The notes beneath the pieces are model-generated. The model was not told where the DNA came from, searched no databases, and saw only the letters and a list, made by a program, of their open reading frames with translations. 38,360 bases of DNA from Prasinococcaceae sp. CCMP 1430. Its lineage: Eukaryota; Prasinodermophyta; Palmophyllophyceae; Prasinococcales; Prasinococcaceae. Below are positions 28,483 through 37,292 of this stretch, one piece after another; position 1 is the first letter of the stretch; every line of letters starts with the position of its first letter. The stretch is taken from positions 45,395 through 83,754 of the forward strand of contig RQSC01000010.1 in assembly GCA_013416795.1 (NCBI GenBank), given 5' to 3'. A program made the translations under genes and the position numbers.

Positions 28483-29996
28483 TCACACGACAGCACTGGG
28501 CTCGCGAGCGTAAGGCGCCCATCGAGCGCTCGACCTCGCCAGTCGCCTCACGGCTCGCAACTCTGTGATGACTTCGTCAATGCTGGGCCGCTGCCCCGGG
28601 TCGCTGCTCAGACAGCGCCGCGCGAGGCGGTGGACGGCGTGGCGAGCCGGTTCACCAAGCAGACGGTCCTCGCCGAGCTCAGGCAGTCGAGCGCCGTCGA
28701 GAGCCACGCGCATGATCACTTGCACACTGGTGAGGCCCTTCCACGGAAGTTCACAGCTGAGCAGCTCCCACAGCAACACGCCGAAGGCATAGATGTCGCC
28801 CTTGCCGCTCACTGCAGCCTTGGAGCCTTCGCCCCCAGCGCCAGCCCGCATGATCTCCGGTGCTGTCCACGCGGCGGTCCCAACGCTCGCCGTGTGGTGG
28901 CCTTCGCATCGAGACATGCCGAAGTCGATCAGGCGTGGATCCCCGCGCTCATCAATGAGGACGTTGGCGCTGGAGAGGTCCCGGTGCACAATCCCCACGC
29001 CCTTCAGGTGTTCCAGGGCCGACGCAATCCCAGTCGCCGCTCGAAGGAGCTGCCGCAGCGGCAGCGGCTTGCCCTGCCGGCTCGCGAGGTGGCGCTGCAG
29101 GGTCGTCCGCACGCGCTCGAGCACGAGCGCCGGGGGCTGAGACGTCAGGCCAATAAGGCGCGCAATGTTGGGGTGTCGGGAGGCGCACGCTGCTGCATGT
29201 GCTCTGGCCTCGGCCTTGAAGCTCTCAGCCTGCACGTCGCAATGCGGCAAAATGGGCCGCTTGAGCGCGACTTTGATGGAACGCCCGCTGCGTGGTAGCG
29301 CGAGGGCAGCGCTGTAGACATCACCGAACGCGCCTCCACCCAGACGAGTGCCGACGGAGAGCGCTTCCCAGGGGATTGCTCGAGGCACGTAGCGTGGCTG
29401 TTCGGCTGTGGCGCTGCCGCGCCGGAGAAGTGGCTGCGCACGTTCCTGCGCGTGCCTCCACTCGCACTCTGGTGGTGGCAGCGAACGCATCGCGTCCACA
29501 TCGCTGGCTGCCTTCGGCAGCCCTTGCCGCAGGGCCACAGGCGGATCCGTCGCGTCCAGGAGCGCCAGCGAAAGCACGGTGCATTCGTGAGCCGCCTCGA
29601 GGTCGACGCTCTCGTGTTGACGCCGCGCCGGGATGGTCATCTGTCGCAGCGCCTCGAGTGCGGCGGTGGCGCTGGCGTGCACGTCTGCGCCCGCCCCTCC
29701 ACGCGCCCGCGCGGGTGCAGCCTTCCACAGGAGCGTGTCGTGCGCGCCGGGCCGCGCATCGGACGCGCTCTCATCCTCGTTCGAGCCACCCACGAGCACG
29801 GACTCGAACTTCGCCTTGCCACTGCCCGGCTGGTGTTTGATGCGCAACTTGAGCTTGCTCTTCGGCCGGAGCCGCGTCCTCGCCGCGACACCGGCGCCGC
29901 CGCCGTTGCTGCCCCCACCGCCGCCGCTGCCCGCCCCCCCGCCGCCACCGAGCGACAGCGGCGGCGGCGCGCCTCCGCCCGCCACTGCCGCCCCAC
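28483..29996 (-). CDS. TKL-type protein kinase
   Basis: The open frame covers about 500 residues. The N-terminal 200 are low-complexity (Gly-rich, then basic and disordered). The kinase domain follows at about 205-490, with the glycine loop LGGGAFGDVY, VALK lysine (about 242), HRDLSSANVLID catalytic loop (Asp337), DFGMSR (Asp354), WTAPEI and DIYAFGVLLWEL. All catalytic residues are present, so it should be active; the sequence style places it in the tyrosine-kinase-like group. The final GQRPSIDEVITELRAV is the usual C-lobe end. There is no ATG at the 5' end: a good acceptor (CGCTTACAG) ends at 29997, so a first exon lies upstream, possibly beginning with the ATG at 30137 and ending at the GTGACG donor near 30059, although that phase does not fit. 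The start is unresolved. Confidence 0.8.
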
Positions 29997-30430
29997 CTGT
30001 AAGCGCCTCCCCGCGCCTCGGGGGGAGGCGGTGTCCCCCGTCAGTCCTCTCATCGTCACCGCGCGGAAGCTTCCGATCGTGGCGCCCGCATGGCGCCCCG
30101 TTGGCGGCATCTCCAAGGGCATCTTGAAACTAGTCACTAACCCTGATTATCCACGGCACCCAAAACACATACCCGAACTCTCCATCGACGAGCGCGCGCG
30201 CGCCCGGGCGAGTTCGAACTGACCCATCGATTTAACCCTGAATACTCACAACCCCAAATATCGGGTACCGGCCCGAACTCTTCGGAAGCGCGCGAGTGCG
30301 CTGGCGAGCGCGCCGGCCTGCGCGGTCGGTTCGGCGGCGGCGACAGTCGCCGGCCACTGGAGCACCAAGCGCGAGTGAAGCGTGTGGCCGGCCCACACAG
30401 CGCGCGGGGGGTGTGGGTGTGGGTGTGGGG
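29997..30430. promoter_or_regulatory. Divergent promoter between the kinase and the amidotransferase
   Basis: Contains CTAACCCTGA at 30137-30146 and TTTAACCCTG at 30231-30240 in an AT-richer island (30125-30260), plus a G/T-rich run at 30408-30430. The first exons of both flanking genes probably lie here but could not be fixed. Confidence 0.4.
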
Positions 30431-31415
30431 ATGCGCGGCGCGTGCATGTGCGTGTGTCAGCACGTCAAAGGCAGTGGTCAGCCCGCCTGCTCTGTGTACT
30501 GGTGCCGCCGCAGCATCTAGCCAGCCCTGCGGTCGCCCAGCGGCCGCCTCGCAGCGTGCGCTCGCCCGCGGGTGCGCTGCTGCTGCGGCGGTGGCACACA
30601 CGCCCGTGCGCAGGGCCTTCTGTGTGCTCGGCACCGGCCACGCCAACACCTACATCGACAAACACTACGGGCAATACGTCGACCTGTTCGAACGACTCCT
30701 TCGAGCGCATCCAGGCGATGCAGGCGCAGAGGCCGAGGTGTGGCACAAATTCGACTGCACCAAAGGAGAATTTCCCTCACGCGAAGCGGAGATGGAATAC
30801 GACGGCTACGTGCTCACTGGCTCCAGCTTTGATGCGCACGGGCCGGAGGTGTGGATCGAGCAGCTGCGACAGTATGTCCGCAGGCTCCACGCTGCGGGCG
30901 ACAAACGCATCCTGGGGGTCTGCTTCGGCCACCAGCTGATCGCAAACGCCCTCGGCGGCGTCTCCGGGCCTGCCGCAGAGATCGGGTGGCAGCTAGGCGT
31001 GCGCGAGGTCTTCCCGACGGACGCAATGCGATCCGCGTGGTACGCAAGAGAACTGCTGGAGGGCATCGAGTCCTTTACAATAAACCAGATGCACAGGGAC
31101 CAGGTGCTCCGACTCCCTGCCGTCGATGGCGTGCAGCTGCTGGCCTCCTCCAAGCACACGCCGGTGGAAGCGTACTCGGTGGGACACAATATCTTGTGCG
31201 TGCAAGGCCACCCCGAGCTCAATAACGACATGGTGCGCAGCGTCGTGGCCGACCGCGTGGGGTCCGGCCGCGTGCCGCCTGCCAGCGGAGAGTGGGCGAT
31301 GTGCACCATGCAGCTGGCCGAGCCAGACAAGGACCTAGTCACGCGTGTGCTGCGGCGCTTCCTGCGAGGCTCGCCCGAGGCACAAGCGCCGCCCTCCAGC
31401 ACATCCAGCCCGTAG
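30431..31415 (+). CDS. Class I glutamine amidotransferase, gamma-glutamyl peptidase (GGP)-like
   Basis: The core from about 30610 reads as a stand-alone amidotransferase: AFCVLGTGHANTYI, YDGYVLTGSSFDAHG, GVCFGHQLIANALGG with the nucleophilic Cys, VQGHPELNND with catalytic His and Glu, and a C-terminal helix ending in Ser/Pro. In plants GGPs cleave the gamma-Glu bond of glutathione conjugates in the cytosol; bacterial and yeast relatives act as peptidases or amidotransferases. The reading frame is open upstream to 30375 but has no ATG. A possible model is ATG at 30431 with a very short intron (30477-30513, phase 1) leading to 30514; this is weak. The stop lies 35 bp from the convergent TPR gene. 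Confidence 0.78.
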
Positions 31416-31450
31416 ACCGCCATGGCAGTGCTATGATTTGATCGCGATAG

Positions 31451-33345
31451 TTACAACTCTCCGGCCCCACGCTGGTGGCCGCTGGCCGTATCATCCTGGA
31501 GCCCAGTGCGATCCTCGTCCGAGACGAGCGAGAGTTTGAGGGAGGGCATTGCGTGGATGATGCTCTGTCGCCTGCCGAGGACCGGCGCACCCTCTGTGCG
31601 CTGCTGGCCAGAGTGCGCGCTGCCCGGTGTGACCGCACTGTGGGGAGGCTGCCGCCGCAGATCTGCGGCCCGCCCGGGCGGCAGGGCGAGGTGCTCGGCG
31701 TTGGGATTGGTGAGGCGCAGCGCCCTTCCTTGCCGATCCCACGTGCGCTCGAGGCGCCTCTCGGCCGCGCGGCGCGCCCCCACATCGGGGACAAGCTTGC
31801 CGTGCGAGGGCCCACACGCGCGCCAGCGCCGGTCGTACCTCGCCGCGCGCTCGTATCGGCCCGCGTGGCGGTACAAAGTGGCCAGAGCGCACAACACTTC
31901 GCCGGTCTTGGGGTGGCGCTCGCCAATCTTGCGGGCCCGCAGCGCGTGCGCCCTCTGCAGCGCACTTTCAGCCGTGCCTACGTCACCGCTCTTGATCGCC
32001 GCCTGTCCTTGTTGCAGCAGCGCGGCCGCGGTGGCGTCGTGCGAGGTGCCGAAGGTGGCCTCCGCCAGCGCCACGAGCCTAGCGTGCATCAGGGTCGTCT
32101 CCTTGGCCCCAGGGGCGTGCAAGGAGCAGACAAGCGCCAGCTCCTGCAGTACCCGCAAGCGTAGCACCTTCATTTTGTCCCTCTGGCCCCCATCGGGGCC
32201 GTATTTATCTTCGAGGAGCTTGAGAGCGCGGCGGAGAGGCATCTCCGCCGTCGCCGATTTTCGCTGTCGCAGCTGTGCTTGCGCCAGCCGGTACAACAGT
32301 GCTGGCAGCACGCTGTGGCCCTGTGTCTCGCCTACGCACACGCTCAGCATCTGCCGCAGGTAAAACTCCGCCTGGGCGTATTTGCCGTCGTCGAAGGCGC
32401 CGCGCGCGAGACGCTCACGATCTTTGAACCATCGCTGGAAGGACTCGGTCACAGGCGCATCGTCGTGCAGCGGCGCACGGTGCGGCTCCGCTCCCCCCTG
32501 GCCGTTGGGCTGTTGCGAGACTTCGAATGCACCCACCGTGCCCGTGTCCTCCGCCTGTACTCGTAGGAAGATCGGCACTGGCTCGGGTAGCTGCTCTGCT
32601 ACGCTTCTGCGCTCGAGAAACGAGCGCTTGCCCGTGTCGACCGCCAGCGAGAGTGCAGCTGCTGCTTGGTCGCGTGCCTCCGCGCGCTTGCTGCGTTTCA
32701 CAACATCGAGAGACCGCTGCCGGGCGAGCAGGCCCTTGCCCTCTCCGGCACCCCCGAGGACGCAGCTGCTTGTCTCGGCCCGCCCGCCCTCCACCACTCG
32801 TGCGGCCAGCCTGTCGAGGTGTGGCGTCGCATGCTCGCGCGTCGGTGGCATGCCCGTCGCCCGCTCGCGCTCGGCGCGCCATCGTGCGATGGACGCAAGC
32901 CCGCCCGGCGCGTTGTCCTCGGTGTCGAAGGGCGCCGCTTTGGGCAGGTGCTCGTCGTAGAGGGACCCGCTCTGCACCATCGCCACCTGCTCCACGCAGC
33001 TGCCTCAACAAGGGTGCCTTGGCCCTTTCCCCCTCACGTCTGGCCCCCGGCGAGCACAGCAAGCGCGCACCGGCCGCGTCGATGACGACTGCGGCGGCGT
33101 GCCTGTCTACAATAGAGAAGAAGGGCCGCTGCTGCTACGCCGCCGCCACCTCCGCTGCCCCCCCCGCCGCCGGCGCGCGCGTGCACGGCGTACGCGTTGG
33201 AAAGCCCGCGCAGCACGCCTTCGGGCAGGGGCGCGCGCGCCGCCCCGTAGCTCAGCGCAACGGCTGCCGTGCCGCCCCCGCCTGCGATGACCTCGGCGGG
33301 CGCGCCGTACGCAGCGCGGAACGCGCCGCGTTTCACCGCTGCCAT
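31451..33345 (-). CDS. TPR-repeat protein
   Basis: Two exons on the minus strand: 33345-33071 and 32999-31451 (607 residues). The 71-nt intron (GTGCGC...GGCAG) joins in phase 2. The first exon begins MAAVKRGAFRAAYGAPAEVI, with a Gly-rich stretch. The middle is disordered. Residues about 285-490 contain helical TPR-like units (DDGKYAQAEFYLRQML, LLYRLAQAQLRQRKSATAEM, LLQQGQAAIKSGDVGTAESA, LCALATLYRHAGRYERAARY), similar to kinesin-light-chain or NPHP3-type TPRs. These act as protein-binding scaffolds; the partner is unknown. The C-terminal 120 residues are basic and disordered. A shorter alternative intron with donor GTGAGG at about 33036 also fits the phase but would be only 38 nt. Confidence 0.65.
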
Positions 33346-34039
33346 CGCTCTCCCTTTCTCCCTCGTGCGCGTGCGCGGGGCCCGGGCCGGGGCGCGCGCA
33401 CGTCGCCGCCGACGGCACCAACTCCCCCCCCCCCCCCCCCCCCCCCCACCCACCCACGCGCTGGCCTCGCGCCCCCCGCGCGCTCTGTGGGACGCTCGCG
33501 CCAACAGTCGGAACAAGCAAGAGGAAAGAAACGCAATGAAACACTCACAAACACTGAAATTCACCTAAGAGACACGACAATTTGTCTCCATTGTGCGCAT
33601 CGGAAACATCACGATACACTCACAAACATTCAAATGCATATCACTTGGAACTGATTCAACTACTGTAGTGACTAGTACCAGCATAGGTTCCTACTACCAC
33701 TGTGTGTGCACGAGTGCGGGCGTGAGCGCACCCGCGTGGGGCATGTGGGGCGCGGAGGGCATCACACGCAGCGCGAGCGACAGACAGAGGGCGAAAGGGG
33801 GGGAGGGAGGTGGATTGATGCGCCGCGCCGCGCCGGTCGCGGTCGCACCCGCCGGCAGCGCCGGCGCTGGCCCTCGCATGGGCGCGTCCGCCGCGCACGC
33901 AGTCGCTCCTCACCAACGCCGTTGACGCCGTGCAGGCGCGCCCGCAGCACGTGCCGCGAGACCCCGTGGATGCCCGCCCGCCACGCGCTGGCGCCGAGGC
34001 GGCGCGTGTGCACGTGCTCGTGCTGAGGCGGGAGTCCAG
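33346..34039. promoter_or_regulatory. Divergent promoter region with a C24 tract and AT-rich island
   Basis: A run of 24 C lies at 33424-33447. An AT-rich island at 33525-33690 has a 13-bp direct repeat ACACTCACAAACA (33541-33553 and 33616-33628) and TACTGTA at 33661-33667. The 5' exon of the fatty-acid hydroxylase gene is probably within 33818-34000 but cannot be fixed. Confidence 0.4.
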
Positions 34040-34857
34040 GCGGTGTTGTCGTCCCCATGCGAATATGAGCCGCTGGAGGTGCCGACATGGTTTGTGTTCG
34101 CAACGTCGGGAGCGCACGCAGCCGTGTACGCTGGCGCCGGCTGGCTCCTTCACGCTGTCGGAGCACTGCAGAGCTGGCACACTCTTGTCGCATCCTCGGC
34201 TGTGGTGAGCGTCCTCGGCGTGCTCGTGCACGTGCTCGGGCACTGCAAATTTGCGGGTCCGTGGTATCGCCTACATACCCTCGGCCACCACGTCGTCGTG
34301 CGACCACCGAGGCGGTTCCTCTCGCTCGAGGCGAGCGCCGAGGAGCGCGCGCTCGAGGCAGAATTAGGAATGGACGAGCGCGTCGCCTACATTTGGTTGA
34401 TCCCGTTCGCGTCTGCCCTTGCGTACACGTTGGGGCTCGAAAGCTCGCCGCTGGGCGTGGCCATCGCTGGCCTGTGGACGGGGCTCGTGCTGAAGGGCGC
34501 TGACTACCTCCACCACCACTTCCACCTCATGGATTCGCCTTTGGAGCGTCACTCGTGGTTTCTCATGCTCCGCTCGCTACATTTCTTCCATCACAGTGAG
34601 CGCGCGTTCATGACGAACTTCGCAATCGCGGACTTCGGTACGGCCTGCGCGCGCGCCGCGCCCGTGCGCACGCTTCCACCTCTCCCGTGCAGTGCTCATT
34701 TGCTCACCTCGCTCGCCTTGCATGCCGGCCTTTGCTCGCCCACGTTCTGTCCCCTCGCTCGCCCGCCTATGCAGGTCTCGAGTATCTCGTAGGCCTCGTC
34801 ACGACGCAGTCGCGAGCGAGTAGACGGCGCGGCGCGCGAGGACCTGCCCAAGAGTGA
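34040..34857 (+). CDS. Fatty acid hydroxylase / sterol desaturase superfamily membrane protein
   Basis: Visible exons are 34040-34637 and 34775-34857 with a 137-nt GTACGG...TGCAG intron in phase 1. An upstream exon is needed because there is no in-frame ATG near 34040, where an acceptor GAGTCCAG ends (phase 0). The protein has the diiron histidine motifs of the family: HVLGH (HX3H), HTLGHH (HX3HH), HHHFH and HFFHH (HX2HH), between hydrophobic segments (WHTLVASSAVVSVLGVLVHV, VAYIWLIPFASALAYTLGL). The C-terminus after splicing reads IADFGLEYLVGLVTTQ. Likely an ER enzyme that inserts oxygen into or desaturates sterol or fatty-acyl chains; the substrate cannot be deduced. The visible part is 226 residues, somewhat short for the family because the first exon is missing. 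Confidence 0.75.
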
Positions 34858-34979
34858 CGGATTGTGCTTATTACTGTACTGTATTACTTCGCATGTAGAT
34901 TTTGTACGACAGTGTCAATGGCTGCCTCCAACCGAGAATAGTACTGGAAGAGAGCGAGCGCGGCGACCAGGCTGCTTCC

Positions 34980-36993
34980 TCACAGGATGAGTGAGTACAA
35001 CACGCCGTCCTCAGAACCAAAGATGAGCCTGTTGTCCTCCGTGAGCATGGCCGGGGCGGTGATTGCGCCGTTGGTTGGAAATGCCCACAGTACCTTCCCG
35101 GTGTCCTCTTCGAGCGCGTACATGGAGCGGTCCTCCGATCCGACGAAAACGATGCCGCCAGCGTAGACTGGGGTGGCAGACACGCCCGCAGCCACGTTGG
35201 CTCGCATGTCGGCGCCGCCGCACACGAGCGAGGGCCGCATGCCAAGGCGTCTGTCGAGGCGCGCATCGGAGCCGCCCTTAGACATGGGCGGGCACACGCC
35301 CTCATGCTGCAGGAACGACATGAGCGACGCCCCTGTAATGTCGCCGCTTGCCGCATAGCTCAGCTGTGGGCGATCTCGCAAAGGGAGCTCGTCGACTGTG
35401 GCTTTCGGCGAATACGTCTCTGCCGCCCCATCGTCTACCGCGTCAATCTCGTCGACGTCCACATTGACGTCCCCCATGCCCATGTCAACGTATCCCTCGG
35501 GTGGCACCTTCCCATCGGCCCCCTCAAGTAGACTACTGTCACGCACGAGTGTGCGATTCCATACGAGCTGGCCGTCCTCCATGCGCACCGCATAGAGCTG
35601 CCTGTCGGTCGAAACGATGAAGGCGCTCGTCTCGTTGGCATTCAGGGCGGGCGAGCTGGTCACACCCCCGCCCGTTCGAAAGCGCCATGCAAGCCCCCCG
35701 TCAGTCGCGTTCAGGCAGTACAGAAAGCCGTCGAAGCTACCGAAGATGGCGTGTCCTGACTCTGACAGTGTCACGGAGGAGTGCACCGCGCCGCCTGTGC
35801 TGAAGCTCCACACCTTTTCACCCCTGGCCGCATCGAGCGCGTACATGGTGCCGTCCAGTGCCCCCACATACAGCATTCCCGCGCCACTCATGCCGTCGGC
35901 GCTATCATTTACGGCGAGCGCAGGCGACGCAGTGACCGGCGATTTCGTCGCGAACATCCATTTGATAGAGCCCGCGGCGCCGCCCGAGCCCGTTGCACTG
36001 TTCAGAGCATACACGTGTCCATCGGTTGCCCCGAGGTATAGGACGCCGTTGGACGCTATCACCGGCGAGCTCACGAGGGGCTCATTTGAGTGCAGGACCC
36101 AGCGGCCGCCTAGGTGCAGCCCGCCGCGCGCGAATCTGTAGCGGAAGGTGCCGTGCGTGGCTGAGATGGCGTGGCACTCGCCGTCGGTCGACGGTGCAAA
36201 GACTCCGTCGTCCGTACCAATCCTGTTGCCAACGACGGGGGTCCCAAGCACTGCGCCGCTCGTGTGGTAGCGCCACACCACGGCGCCGGTGCTTGCGTTG
36301 ACGGCGTACACGTATTGGTCTCGCGAGCCGACGAAGATCATGCCGCCGGTGTCCAGCGGGCCCTGCACTGGGCCGGAGGCGAAGCCACCCTGGGATTCCT
36401 CCATTGTCCACTGCACGACTGGAGTGCGCCGCCCACGGCGCCCCTGCCACGCGGGACCCGCGTGCGCGTGCATGAGCGCGCGCGCGCGCGCGGCAGCAGC
36501 GACATCACGAGGAGCATTTCGTCAGCACGTGCCCATAAGAGGCCGCGGCCATGCCAGGGGCAAACACGGCGCGCGACCGCGCTACGCGACACAGCCGGGC
36601 AGCGCTAGGAGCGTAGAGCGCGCGCACCAGATAGCCGGGGTCGAAGACATCCTGGCGGCCTTTGTGCATGACGCCGCCACCAAACATGGGCCACGCCGTG
36701 GCCGCTGGCCCAGGGTAGGCCGGTGGCGGCAGTTTGCTGTATTCGGGCGACCCCCCCGTGATGTCCTCCGCGTCGCCCCTGGCCGCGGCGCGTGCAGCGG
36801 CGAGAAAGCCATCCTCGCCGTCGAAAGCCGTGGCCCACTGCGACACGCCCGCCGCTCCCGGCGTCGGGGTGCCTGGCGTCGCGGGCAGCGTGTGGTAGTC
36901 CGAGTACGGCAGCGAGCTCGCCGTGCCGCGCGGCACGTCGTCCGACGACGTCGGGTACGCGCGCGCCCCCACCGCGAACGCCGCGAGCGCCAC
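34980..36993 (-). CDS. PQQ-repeat (quinoprotein-like) beta-propeller protein
   Basis: Two exons on the minus strand: 36993-36628 (start unresolved) and 36443-34980, with a 184-nt GTGCGC...GGCAG intron in phase 0. The first exon starts with a hydrophobic, signal-peptide-like stretch (ALVALAAFAVGARA) and contains AWPMFGGGVMHKGR, the usual opening of PQQ propellers. Repeats then follow with the FVGSRDQYVYAVNASTGAVVW pattern: LYLGATDGHVYALNSATG, LYVGALDGTMYALDAARGEK and FVGSEDRSMYALEEDTGKV. The dehydrogenase catalytic residues are not evident, so it is more likely a PQQ-fold surface or secretory protein than an alcohol dehydrogenase. An acidic Asp-rich insertion (DMGMGDVNVDVDEIDAVDD) splits the propeller. 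The TGA stop is followed in frame by 31 further sense codons with a hydrophobic segment. No ATG is visible at the start. Confidence 0.75.
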
Positions 36994-37292
36994 CAGCGCG
37001 CCGCGCTCGCCCGCCGGGTCCCGCCCCGCGCGCCCTCATCGCCGCCGCCACGGCGCACCAGCCATGCCGCGGCGCCGCGCGCGGCGCTCGCACTGGCTGG
37101 CTGGCTGGCGCACACGCACAGGCGGGTGGCGCACCTGCCGTGATTCGAATCAAACTGAATGTGCGCTGCTCGGCGCCGGGGAACCGCGCGCGCGCGCGTG
37201 CGCGCGTGCACCCTCGCATTTCATACAAATTCGGACACAATGGAAAGAATGCTACTGTACAGTGTTCGTGTGCGCGGCGCGAGGGGGGACGC
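36994..37292. other. Gap between PQQ and SMP-30-like genes
   Basis: GC-rich with no firm gene. It should hold the first exon and promoter of the PQQ gene (candidate ATGs near 37055 and 37066 are not in a usable frame) and the 3' end of the SMP-30-like transcript. TACTGTA occurs at 37252-37258. Confidence 0.35.

Noticed and set aside
28453-29298. A plus-strand 281-codon frame opposite the kinase
   Set aside because: Antisense shadow of conserved kinase motifs.
30477-30513. A firm 37-nt intron at the start of the amidotransferase gene
   Set aside because: Phase fits, but it is much shorter than the other introns (71-241 nt), so it is only mentioned as a possibility.
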